Source: Actinomadura chibensis NBRC 106107 (lineage in GTDB: Bacteria; Actinomycetota; Actinomycetes; Streptosporangiales; Streptosporangiaceae). Taken from it: 64,000 bases of DNA. Under the pieces are notes generated by a model. It worked only from the letters and a program-made list of their open reading frames with translations, had not been told where the DNA came from and made no database searches. The stretch covers positions 40,973-104,972 of the forward strand of contig NZ_BCQP01000052.1 in NCBI RefSeq assembly GCF_001552135.1, in the 5' to 3' direction. The position numbers were made by a program, and so were the translations under genes. Positions within the stretch are counted from its first letter, which is position 1; each line of letters opens with the position of its first letter. Below, piece after piece: positions 32,514-40,075 of this stretch.

Positions 32514-33706
32514 CCGGTCTGTACGGCGGGACGGGGCTGCACCTGGCCGTGGCGCTGGACGGCGCCGGGTGGCACCCGGCGGCGTGGCGCGCCCCGGACG
32601 CGCGTCCGGACGAGCTGTTCACCGCCCGCTACTGGGCCGGCCTCGCGCGGGAGGCGGAGCGCGGCCTGCTCGACTTCGTCACGATCGAGGACGCGCTCAC
32701 CCCGCGACCGGCCGGGCGGTCGCAGGGCGGCCTGGACGCGGTCCTGGTCGCGGCCAGGCTCGCGCCGGTCACCGGGCACATCGGGCTGGTGCCGACCACC
32801 GACGTCACGCACACCGAGCCGTTCCACGTCTCGATCGGCGTCGCCTCGCTCGACTTCGCGTCCTACGGGCGCGCGGGCTGGCGGCCGCGCGTCTCGGCCG
32901 GGGTCGGGGAGGCCGGGCACTTCGGCCGCCGCCGCCCGTCCGCCGGCGCGCCGCCGGGGCGGCTCGCGTCCGACGCCGAGCTGTACGCCGAGGCCGCCGA
33001 CGCGGCCGAGGTCGTCCGGCGGCTGTGGGACAGCTGGGAGGATGGCGCCGAGATCCGCGACGCGGCCACCGGCCGCTTCCTGGACCGTGACAGGCTCCAC
33101 TACATCGACTTCGAGGGCCCGTACTTCAGCGTGCGCGGGCCGTCGATCACGCCGCGCCCGCCGCAGGGGCAGCCGGTCGTCACCGTCCTCGCGGACACGG
33201 CGCCCGCCTACGAGTTCGCCGCCCGGAGCGCCGACGTCGTCTACCTCACCCCGGACTCGCGCGCCGGGACGGGGGCCGCCGTCTCCCGCGTCCGCGCCGC
33301 CGAGGCGGCGGCCGGGCGGCGCGGCGAGCCGCTCCGGGTGTTCGCCGACCTGCTGGTCTTCGTCGACGACCGGCCGGGCGCGGCGGCCGTCCGCAAGGCC
33401 CGGCTGGACGAGCTGGACGGCGCCGGGCCCCCGGCGCCGGTCGAGGTCTTCACCGGCACCCCCGCCGAGCTGGCCGACCTGCTGGAGGAGCGGCGCGACG
33501 CGGGCCTCACCGGGTTCCGGCTGCGGCCCGGCGTCCTGCCGCACGACCTGACCGGGATCACCCGGCGGCTGGTGCCCGAGCTGCAGCGCCGGGGCGCGTT
33601 CCGGACCGCGTACCGGGAGACGACGCTGCGCGCCCGCCTCGGCCTGGCCCGTCCGGCGGGCCGGTACCGCGCGCCCGCCGCCGCGACCACCGGAGGACGA
33701 GCATGA
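32510..33706 (+). CDS. LLM-class flavin-dependent monooxygenase
   Basis: 398-residue luciferase-like protein related to the NtaA/DszA branch: RYWAGLAREAERGLLDFVTIEDAL, LDAVLVAARLAPVTGHIGLVPT, and SVRGPSITPRPPQGQPVVTVLADT near residue 205. The segment after GRAGWRPRVSAGVGEAG is unusual and shorter than in NtaA. The ATG overlaps the previous stop (ATGA) and the stop overlaps the next ATG, so three monooxygenases are translationally coupled. It probably acts on an organosulfur substrate with FMNH2 from the local reductases; it is the most divergent of the five LLM proteins. Confidence 0.85.
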   Translation: MTGLYGGTGLHLAVALDGAGWHPAAWRAPDARPDELFTARYWAGLAREAERGLLDFVTIEDALTPRPAGRSQGGLDAVLVAARLAPVTGHIGLVPTTDVTHTEPFHVSIGVASLDFASYGRAGWRPRVSAGVGEAGHFGRRRPSAGAPPGRLASDAELYAEAADAAEVVRRLWDSWEDGAEIRDAATGRFLDRDRLHYIDFEGPYFSVRGPSITPRPPQGQPVVTVLADTAPAYEFAARSADVVYLTPDSRAGTGAAVSRVRAAEAAAGRRGEPLRVFADLLVFVDDRPGAAAVRKARLDELDGAGPPAPVEVFTGTPAELADLLEERRDAGLTGFRLRPGVLPHDLTGITRRLVPELQRRGAFRTAYRETTLRARLGLARPAGRYRAPAAATTGGRA

Positions 33707-34839
33707 ACGCCGTCCCGCTGTCCGTCCTGGACCTCGCGCCGATCCCCGCCGGGGGGACGCCGCGCGAGGCGCTGCGCGGCACGCTCGACCTCGCCCGCCG
33801 CGCGGAGGAGTTCGGCTACCACCGCTACTGGCTCGCCGAGCACCACTTCGCGCCGGGCGTGGCGAGTTCCGCGCCGCAGGTCCTGATCGGCGCGGTGGCC
33901 GCCGCGACCGAGCGGATCCGGGTCGGCTCCGGCGCGGTGCAGACCGGGCACTGGACGCCGCTCGCCATCGTCGAGCAGTTCGGCACCCTCGACGCGCTCC
34001 ACCCCGGACGCATCGACCTCGGCCTCGGCCGCTCCGGGCAGCGGCGGCGGGCCGAGGCCGCGCGCCGCCCGCCCCCGGACGGCGGCGGACCGCCGCCGCC
34101 CGAGGCGCGCGTGGTCGACGGGCTGCTCATCCCGAAGCCGTTCGACCCGTCCCGGCTCGCCGAGTCCGCGACGGTCGCGCTCATGGACGAGCTGCTCCAG
34201 CTCCCCGGCGCCGAACCGCCCGCCTACCCCGGCCAGGTCGATGACATCATCGCCCTCCTGGAGGGCACCTACCGCTCCGCGCGCGGGCACCCCGCCCACG
34301 TCGTGCCGGGCGAGGGCGCCGACCTGCGGCTGTGGATCCTCGGCAGCAGCGGCGGCGAGAGCGCCCGCGTCGCGGGGGAGCGCGGCCTGCCGTTCGCGGC
34401 GAACTACCACGTCGCCCCCGCCAGGGTGCTGGAGGCGGTCGCCGCCTACCGGGAGGCGTTCAAGCCGTCCGCCGGGCTGGACGAGCCGTACGTCATGGTG
34501 TCCGCCGACGTCGTCGTGGCGCGGACCGACGAGCGCGCCCGCGAGCTGGCGTCGCCGTACGGGGTGTGGGTGCACAGCATCCGCTCGCGGCTCGCCGCCG
34601 TGCCGTTCCCGTCCCCGGCGGACGCCGCGTCCCACCGCTGGACGGACGCCGACCGCGCCCTCGTCGCCGACCGCGTGGACACCCAGTTCGTCGGCGCGCC
34701 CGGCACCGTCGTGGAGCGCCTGGAGACGCTCCGCCGCGTCACCGGCGCGGACGAGCTCCTGATCACCACGATCACCCACGGCCACGCCGACCGCGTCCGC
34801 TCCTACGAGTTGCTCGCCGCCGAATGGGCCCTCGCCTGA
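33703..34839 (+). CDS. LLM-class oxidoreductase, MsnO8 family (paralogue 1)
   Basis: 378-residue luciferase-like protein. Typical opening PLSVLDLAPIPAGG, then YHRYWLAEHHFAPGVASSAPQVLIGAVAAAT, RVGSGAVQTGHWTPLAIVEQFGTLDALHPGRIDLGLGRS (in sections) and LPFAANYHVAP. It is clearly paralogous to the protein at 38192, sharing the order of these blocks along the whole length. Probable FMN-dependent monooxygenase in sulfur scavenging. Coupled to the preceding LLM gene by a 4-nt overlap; 36 nt precede the FMN reductase gene. Confidence 0.87.
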   Translation: MNAVPLSVLDLAPIPAGGTPREALRGTLDLARRAEEFGYHRYWLAEHHFAPGVASSAPQVLIGAVAAATERIRVGSGAVQTGHWTPLAIVEQFGTLDALHPGRIDLGLGRSGQRRRAEAARRPPPDGGGPPPPEARVVDGLLIPKPFDPSRLAESATVALMDELLQLPGAEPPAYPGQVDDIIALLEGTYRSARGHPAHVVPGEGADLRLWILGSSGGESARVAGERGLPFAANYHVAPARVLEAVAAYREAFKPSAGLDEPYVMVSADVVVARTDERARELASPYGVWVHSIRSRLAAVPFPSPADAASHRWTDADRALVADRVDTQFVGAPGTVVERLETLRRVTGADELLITTITHGHADRVRSYELLAAEWALA

Positions 34840-34875
34840 ACCGCCGTACCGGATTCGAACTGAAAGGAAGGGCCG

Positions 34876-35397
34876 ATGGCCACGCGCATCGTCTCGCTGA
34901 TCGGCAACCCCCGGCCGGAGTCGCGCACCCGGGCCGCCGCCGTCCAGGCCGCCGAGCTGGTCGGCGGCCGGATCGGGCCGGTCGAACAGGAGGTCCTCGA
35001 CCTGTCGGCGCTCGCGCCCGCGCTCGGCGCGCCGTCCGCGTCGGCGGCGGTGGAGGCGGCGGTGCAGACCGTCCTCGACGCGGACGTGCTCGTCGTCGCG
35101 AGCCCGACCTACAAGGGCGCCTACACGGGCCTGCTGAAGACGTTCCTGGACCGCCTGTCCAGCGGGGCGCTGGCCTCGACCGTGGCGCTGCCGCTGATGG
35201 TGATGGGCGACGCGCGGCACGCGCTCGCCGTGGAGGTGCACCTGCGCCCGGTGCTGGTGGAGCTCGGCGCGTTCGTCCCCACCCCGGGCGGCGTGCTGCT
35301 GGAGAGCCAGTTCGACCAGGCGGACAAGGTCCTGGACGCCTGGGCGCGCCGCGTCGCCCCCCAGGTCGAGGCGGCCGTTTCATGTATTTCCTATTGA
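34876..35397 (+). CDS. NADPH-dependent FMN reductase, SsuE/MsuE-like (flavodoxin fold)
   Basis: 173-residue flavodoxin-fold reductase: VSLIGNPRPESRTRAA at the start binds FMN phosphate, and LVVASPTYKGAYTGLLKTFLDRL is the family hallmark. It provides FMNH2 for the two-component monooxygenases. AAAGGAAGG lies before the ATG. Its last codons and stop TGA form the left half and -35 box of the second palindromic promoter, so the next transcription unit is nested in its 3' end. Confidence 0.92.
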   Translation: MATRIVSLIGNPRPESRTRAAAVQAAELVGGRIGPVEQEVLDLSALAPALGAPSASAAVEAAVQTVLDADVLVVASPTYKGAYTGLLKTFLDRLSSGALASTVALPLMVMGDARHALAVEVHLRPVLVELGAFVPTPGGVLLESQFDQADKVLDAWARRVAPQVEAAVSCISY

Positions 35398-35429
35398 CTT
35401 GGTAGGAAATGTCGTTCATCGTGGTTCCC
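35386..35429 (+). promoter_or_regulatory. palindromic promoter of the ssuCBA operon (copy 2)
   Basis: ATTTCCTA (35386-35393), a 9-nt centre beginning with the -35 hexamer TTGACT (35394-35399), and TAGGAAAT (35403-35410) form a perfect 8+9+8 palindrome. A CATCGT -10-like hexamer lies at 35417-35422 after 17 nt, and a GTG starts exactly 36 nt after the first base of TTGACT. Its left half is coding sequence of the FMN reductase gene. It matches copy 1 at 29243 in every feature. Confidence 0.8.
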
Positions 35430-35507
35430 GTGAGTGCCCTGACCACCCTCGTCGCGCGGCTGCACGTGGATCTGCGGCTGCAGGCGAGCGCCCTGTGTCC
35501 GCGCTGA
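35430..35507 (+). CDS. cysteine-containing leader peptide 2 (regulatory micro-ORF)
   Basis: 25-codon ORF from GTG 35430 to TGA 35505-35507. Apart from its first six residues it is identical to leader peptide 1, although the codons differ at several third positions (for instance GAC/GAT, CTC/CTG), which shows selection on the peptide. The single Cys codon is third from the end. It lies at the predicted transcription start with no ribosome binding site, so leaderless translation is inferred. It precedes ssuCBA by 80 nt and should link transporter expression to cysteine supply. Confidence 0.82.
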   Translation: MSALTTLVARLHVDLRLQASALCPR

Positions 35508-35587
35508 CGAAACGCGCCTCCGGACGCCGCGGCGACCGCCGACCGGCCGTCCAGCCGACCGGTTCTCACGAAGGGACTCGCAGTTCC

Positions 35588-36415
35588 ATGTCCACATCGT
35601 CCGTCGATATCGCGCGCCCGGCCGCTCGGGCGCGTCCCCGACTCCCCGCGCCACCGCGGCCGCGCCTCGGGCTCCGCGCCGTCAGCCCGCCCGCCCTGCT
35701 GATCCTCTGGCAGATCGCGAGCGGCACGGGCCTGCTGTCCGACCGGCTGCTGCCGTCGCCCGCGACCGTCGCCCGCACCGCCGCGACGCTGACCGCCGAC
35801 GGGACGCTCGGCGCCGCCGTCGCCGTCTCGCTCCAGCGGGCCCTGATCGGCTTCGCGCTCGGCGCCGCCGCCGGGCTCGCGCTCGCGCTGGCCGCCGGGC
35901 TCAGCCGCGCGGGCGAGGGGCTCCTCGACCCGCCGCTCCAGATGCTGCGGGCGCTGCCCCTGTTCGGGCTGATCCCGCTGTTCATCCTCTGGTTCGGGAT
36001 CGGGGAGACCCCGAAGGTCATCCTCGTCGCCTTCGGCGTGCTCTTCCCGATCTACCTCAACACCTACGCCGGGATCCGCGGCGTGGACGCCAAGCTCGCC
36101 GAGGTCGGGCACGTCCTCCGGCTCGGCCGGATCGCGCTGATCAGGCACATCGTGCTGCCCGGCGCGCTGCCGCAGGCGCTCGTCGGGCTCCGGCAGAGCC
36201 TCGGCGTCGCCTGGCTCGCGCTGATCGTGGCCGAGCAGATCAACGCGAGCGAGGGCCTCGGCTTCATGATCAACGACGCCCGCGAGTTCCTGCGGGTGGA
36301 CATCGTCGTCCTCGGGCTGCTCGTGTACGCGGTGCTCGGGCTCGCGACGGACGCGCTCGTCCGGCTGGCGGAGAGGAGGGCCCTGTCATGGCGACGCGGA
36401 CTGCTCGGGACGTGA
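35588..36415 (+). CDS. ssuC: sulfonate-type ABC transporter permease
   Basis: 275-residue membrane permease of the SsuC/TauC/NrtB type, with about six transmembrane segments after a Pro/Arg-rich 35-residue cytoplasmic tail. The coupling loop is GVDAKLAEVGHVLRLGRIALIRHIVLPGALPQALVGLR (in parts). Start ATG 35588 gives the expected length. Its 3' end overlaps the ATPase gene by 28 nt. It follows cysteine leader peptide 2 and forms a full importer with the next two genes. Confidence 0.92.
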   Translation: MSTSSVDIARPAARARPRLPAPPRPRLGLRAVSPPALLILWQIASGTGLLSDRLLPSPATVARTAATLTADGTLGAAVAVSLQRALIGFALGAAAGLALALAAGLSRAGEGLLDPPLQMLRALPLFGLIPLFILWFGIGETPKVILVAFGVLFPIYLNTYAGIRGVDAKLAEVGHVLRLGRIALIRHIVLPGALPQALVGLRQSLGVAWLALIVAEQINASEGLGFMINDAREFLRVDIVVLGLLVYAVLGLATDALVRLAERRALSWRRGLLGT

Positions 36416-37125
36416 CCGCGCCTCCCGCCGCCCGGGTGAAGGGGCTGACCAAGCGGTTCGGGGCGCGGACCGTCCTCGACGGGCTGGACCTGGACATCGC
36501 GCGCGGCGAGTTCGTCGCCCTGCTCGGCCGCAGCGGCTCGGGCAAGTCGACGCTCCTGCGCGTGCTCGCCGGGCTGGACCGCGACACTTCCGGCGACCTC
36601 CGCGTGGACGGCACCGTCGCGGTCGCGTTCCAGGAGCCGAGGCTCGTGCCCTGGAAGCGGGTGCTCGGCAACGTCACGCTCGGGCTGCGCGTCCCGGACC
36701 CGGTGGCCGCCGCCGACGCGGCGCTCGCCGAGGTCGGGCTGACCGAGCGGCGGGACGTGTGGCCGCTCACCCTGTCCGGCGGGGAGGCGCAGCGCGTGTC
36801 CCTCGCCCGCGCCCTCGTCCGCGACCCGGACCTGCTGCTGCTCGACGAGCCGTTCAGCGCGCTCGACGCGCTGACGCGGATCAACGTCCACCGGCTGGTG
36901 CTCGACCTGTGGGAGCGGCACCGTCCCGGCGTCCTGCTGGTGACGCACGACGTGGACGAGGCGCTGCTGCTCGCCGACCGCGTCCTCGTCCTGGACGACG
37001 GCCGCATCGCCCACCAGTCCGAGGTCCCCCTGCCCCGGCCGCGCAAGCGCGACGACCCGGAGCTGGTGGAGCTGCGCTCGGTCCTCCTCGCCCGCCTGGG
37101 CGTGGCCCTGGAGGGGTCCCTGTGA
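36388..37125 (+). CDS. ssuB: sulfonate-type ABC transporter ATP-binding protein
   Basis: 245-residue ATPase. Walker A LGRSGSGKSTLL, Q-loop FQEPRLVPWKRVLGNV (the PWK form typical of SsuB/TauB), signature LSGGEAQR, Walker B LLLLDEPFSALDALTR and H-loop VTHDVDEAL. It powers the SsuC-like permease. ATG at 36388 lies inside the permease gene; the stop overlaps the binding-protein GTG by 4 nt. Confidence 0.93.
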   Translation: MATRTARDVTAPPAARVKGLTKRFGARTVLDGLDLDIARGEFVALLGRSGSGKSTLLRVLAGLDRDTSGDLRVDGTVAVAFQEPRLVPWKRVLGNVTLGLRVPDPVAAADAALAEVGLTERRDVWPLTLSGGEAQRVSLARALVRDPDLLLLDEPFSALDALTRINVHRLVLDLWERHRPGVLLVTHDVDEALLLADRVLVLDDGRIAHQSEVPLPRPRKRDDPELVELRSVLLARLGVALEGSL

Positions 37126-38123
37126 GCGGGCGGCGTGGCGCGGCGCTCGCGCTGGTGGCGCTCGGCGCGCTGGTCGCGGCGCTCGGCGGATGCTCGTCCG
37201 GTGCCGGGTCGGACGAGAACGGGCAGGTCGTCCTGCGGGTCGGGGACCAGAAGGGCGCGAGCCTCCAGGACATGCTGGCCGCCGCCGGCCAGCTCGACGG
37301 CCTCACCTACAAGGTCAAGTGGTCGCTGTTCACGTCCGGGCCGCCGATCCTGGAGGGGATCAACGCCGGGTCGGTCGACTTCGGGGTGGTCGGGAACACG
37401 CCGCCGGTGTTCGCGGCGGCGTCCGGGGCGCGGATCGTGCTCGTCGGCGCGACCACGTCCCGGCTGACCGGCCAGGCGATCGTGGTGCCGAAGGACTCCC
37501 CGGTCCGCACCCCCGCCGACCTCAAGGGGAAGAAGGTCGCGGTCGCCAAGGGCAGCTCGGCCAACTACCACCTGCTGTCGGTGCTGACGAAGAACGGGCT
37601 GAAGTTCGGCGACGTCCAGCCGCAGTACCTCCAGCCCGCCGACGCCCTCACCGCCCTCACCGGCGGGCGCGTCGACGCCTGGGCCACGTGGGAGCCGTAC
37701 ACCGCCCAGGCCGAGCTGCAGAACGGCGCCCGGATCCTCGCGGACGGCACCGGCTACACCAACGGCTACGGATTCCAGGTCACGTCCAAGGACACCCTCA
37801 AGAACAAGGCCCGGAGCGCCGCGCTCAAGGACTTCCTGTCCCGGTACCAGCGGGCGGTGCGGTGGTCCAGCTCGCATCCCGAGCAGTGGGCGGCCATCTG
37901 GGCGAAGCAGACCCGGCTCGCCGGGCCCGTCGCCGAGCGCGCCGTGCGGCGGCGGCTCACGACGGTCATCCCGATCGACGACTCCGTGATCGCAGCGGAG
38001 CAGCAGATCGCCGACTCCTTCGCCGGGGTCGGGCTCGTCCCGCGCAAGGTCGCGATCGCCGGGTTCTTCGACCGGCGGTTCAACGACCTCGCCGTGGCGG
38101 CGCGGCCCCAGCAAGGAAAGTGA
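37122..38123 (+). CDS. ssuA: aliphatic sulfonate ABC transporter substrate-binding lipoprotein
   Basis: 333-residue exported binding protein. Signal peptide with lipobox LGGC (Cys near residue 24), then the SsuA/TauA/NMT1-type fold: VGDQKGASLQDML, FTSGPPILEGINAGSVDFGVVGNTPP, and VAKGSSANYHLL; DAWATWEPYTA near residue 188 is a family hallmark. It captures sulfonates outside the membrane and delivers them to SsuCB. GTG start overlaps the ssuB stop. Taurine or sulfate-ester substrates are possible alternatives. Confidence 0.92.
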   Translation: MSGRRGAALALVALGALVAALGGCSSGAGSDENGQVVLRVGDQKGASLQDMLAAAGQLDGLTYKVKWSLFTSGPPILEGINAGSVDFGVVGNTPPVFAAASGARIVLVGATTSRLTGQAIVVPKDSPVRTPADLKGKKVAVAKGSSANYHLLSVLTKNGLKFGDVQPQYLQPADALTALTGGRVDAWATWEPYTAQAELQNGARILADGTGYTNGYGFQVTSKDTLKNKARSAALKDFLSRYQRAVRWSSSHPEQWAAIWAKQTRLAGPVAERAVRRRLTTVIPIDDSVIAAEQQIADSFAGVGLVPRKVAIAGFFDRRFNDLAVAARPQQGK

Positions 38124-38191
38124 CCCCTCACGATTCCCCGGGCGGCGGGTCACCGGCCCGCCGCCCTCCGCTCCCGGACGGACGGTCTCCC

Positions 38192-39358
38192 ATGATCCCC
38201 CTCTCCGTTCTCGATCTCGCGCCGGTCCCGGCGGGCGGCGGCCCGGCGGACGCGGTGCGCAACACCCTCGACCTCGCCCGGCGCGCGGAACGCGCGGGCT
38301 ACCGCCGGTACTGGATCGCCGAGCACCACCTCGCGCCCGGCCTCGCGGCGGCGGCCCCGCCCGTGCTCATCGCGGCGGTCGCGGCGGCCACGTCCAGGCT
38401 CCGCGTCGGATCGGGCGCCCTGCAGACCAGGCACCGGACGCCGCTCTCGATCGTCGAGCAGTTCGGCACGCTCGACGCCCTCTACCCCGGCCGGATCGAC
38501 CTCGGCCTCGGCCGCTCCGACCGCGACCGCGACAGGGACCGGGCCACCGTCCGGGCGGCGGGCGGGAGGCGGCGCCCGCCGCGCCGGGCGGTGGAGTTCG
38601 TGGACGGGCTCCTCATCCCCGTCGCGTCGGACCCGCCGGGCCTCGCCCGGTCCGCCGCGCTCAAGCTCCAGGAGACGCTGCTCGTGCAGCTCGGCGCGAT
38701 GCCCGCCGAGTTCGCCGACGTCGTCGCCGCCGTGCTCGCCCTGCTGGACGGCGCCTACGTCCAGGACGGGCAGCGCGTCCGCGCGACCCCGGGCGAGGGC
38801 GCCGACCTGGAACCGTGGGTCCTCGGCGACGACCACCGGATCGCCAGGGTCGCCGGGCGGCACGGCCTGCCGTTCGCGGCGAACTACCACTCCAGCCCCG
38901 CGACCGTCCTCCAGGCGGTGGACGCCTACCGGGCGGCGTTCCGGCCGTCGGCCGTGCTGGACGCCCCGTACGTCATCGTGTCCGCCGACGTCGTGACGGC
39001 GCCCACCGACGACGAGGCGGAGGTGCTCGCGTCCCCGTACCCGCTGTGGGTGCACCGGATCAGGTCGGGGCTCGGGGCCGTCCCGTTCCCGACGGCGGAC
39101 GACGCCGCCGCGCACCAGTGGAAGCCGGACGAGCTGGACCTCGTCGCCGACCGGGTCGAGACCCAGTTCTTCGGCTCGCCCCGCACCGTCGCGGCGGGGC
39201 TGGACGTCCTGCAGCGCGTCACCGGCGCGGACGAGCTGCTCATCACCACGGTCACGCACGACCACGCGGACCGCGTCCGCTCCTACGAGCTGCTCGCCGC
39301 CGAGTGGCGGGAGGTCGCGGCCGCGTCCGAGGCCCGGCTGCGCCGCAGCTCCGCCTAG
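38192..39358 (+). CDS. LLM-class oxidoreductase, MsnO8 family (paralogue 2)
   Basis: 388-residue luciferase-like protein, paralogue of 33703-34839 throughout (PLSVLDLAPVPAGG; YRRYWIAEHHLAPGLAAAAP; RIDLGLGRS; LPFAANYHSSP; DELLITTVTHDHADRVRSYELLAAEW). The duplicated pair occupies the end of each of the two transcription units of the sulfur island. A region after GLGRS is Arg/Asp-rich (DRDRDRDR) and unlike the paralogue. Likely FMNH2-dependent monooxygenase for an organosulfur compound. It follows ssuA by 68 nt with no strong ribosome binding site. Confidence 0.87.
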   Translation: MIPLSVLDLAPVPAGGGPADAVRNTLDLARRAERAGYRRYWIAEHHLAPGLAAAAPPVLIAAVAAATSRLRVGSGALQTRHRTPLSIVEQFGTLDALYPGRIDLGLGRSDRDRDRDRATVRAAGGRRRPPRRAVEFVDGLLIPVASDPPGLARSAALKLQETLLVQLGAMPAEFADVVAAVLALLDGAYVQDGQRVRATPGEGADLEPWVLGDDHRIARVAGRHGLPFAANYHSSPATVLQAVDAYRAAFRPSAVLDAPYVIVSADVVTAPTDDEAEVLASPYPLWVHRIRSGLGAVPFPTADDAAAHQWKPDELDLVADRVETQFFGSPRTVAAGLDVLQRVTGADELLITTVTHDHADRVRSYELLAAEWREVAAASEARLRRSSA

Positions 39359-39360
39359 TC

Positions 39361-39390
39361 CCCCCACTGACTCCCACTGACTCCCACTGA
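39361..39390. repeat. three tandem 10-bp units, CYCCCACTGA
   Basis: CCCCCACTGA followed by two CTCCCACTGA units, with a degenerate fourth unit (CCCCCGCAGA), directly after the last gene of the sulfur island. It places in-frame TGA triplets repeatedly past the stop. Probably slippage in a gene-free gap. Confidence 0.7.
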
Positions 39391-39434
39391 CCCCCGCAGA
39401 CCCCCGGAGGCCCTGCGCAGGCCCGGAGGGCGGG

Positions 39435-39468
39435 GGGCGTCCGGCGGCTCGGGGGCCGCCGGACGCCC
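39435..39468. terminator. bidirectional hairpin terminator
   Basis: GGGCGTCCGGCGGC (39435-39448) and its exact complement (39455-39468) give a 14-bp stem with a 6-nt loop. It lies between two converging genes and can serve both. Confidence 0.85.
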
Positions 39469-39474
39469 GTCCGG

Positions 39475-39939
39475 TCAGCCGCAGCGCGGCGGCGGCGGGT
39501 CGAGCCTGACCGAGCCGTCGATGGTCTCGACCACGTGGCCGGACGCGTCCTTGCGCTCGGCGTGCGCGGCCATCACGTTCGGCAGCCCCCGCGGCACCGG
39601 GTTCGGGTGGACCTCCCGGATCCCCGTCGCGGTGGAGACGTCGTCGTCGTTGCGGAAGAACTCCGTGCCGTTGTCGGTGAACACGACCGACCAGTGCTGC
39701 CCGGCGACGCCGGTGTCGATCTCGAACTCCTCACCGGCGACGAGCCGGTTCGGCGGCGTGCCGTCGTCGTCGTACTGCGACTTGAGCGTCCACGGCGTGC
39801 CCGCCGTGCCGGTCCCCGAGGTCGTGACCGGACGGCCGCACGGGCGGTCCTTCGCCTGGGCGGCGCCCCCCGTGGCCACGGCCGTGGACAGCGCGAGCGC
39901 CCCCACGACCAGCAGCCCGGCCCCTGCGCGAATTCGCAT
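39475..39939 (-). CDS. secreted protein of unknown function
   Basis: 154 residues. A Sec signal peptide (MRIRAGAGLLVVGALALSTAVATGGAAQA) is followed by a mature domain of about 125 residues with two cysteines (RPCGRP near residue 34 and the penultimate residue) that may pair. Repeated beta-type segments (TPWTLKSQYDD, FEIDTGVAGQHWSVVFTDNG) suggest a small beta-sandwich. I do not recognise the family. It is monocistronic and lies divergent from the haloperoxidase-like gene. Confidence 0.75.
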   Translation of the reverse strand: MRIRAGAGLLVVGALALSTAVATGGAAQAKDRPCGRPVTTSGTGTAGTPWTLKSQYDDDGTPPNRLVAGEEFEIDTGVAGQHWSVVFTDNGTEFFRNDDDVSTATGIREVHPNPVPRGLPNVMAAHAERKDASGHVVETIDGSVRLDPPPPRCG

Positions 39940-40075
39940 CGTCGTTCTCCTCCCCCTGAGCGGTGGTTCGTCTCGGTGAATGGATAGGCGCGGGGGTTAC
40001 GCGGGGCGGGGATCCGGCGGCGTGTAACCCGCCCGCCTACTTCTTCTCGACCGATGTCGACGAAGGGACGGGGAG

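Noticed and set aside
39361..39390. 10-bp repeats considered as an origin-type iteron array
   Set aside because: Only three units, no DnaA boxes, replication gene or AT-rich unwinding region nearby.
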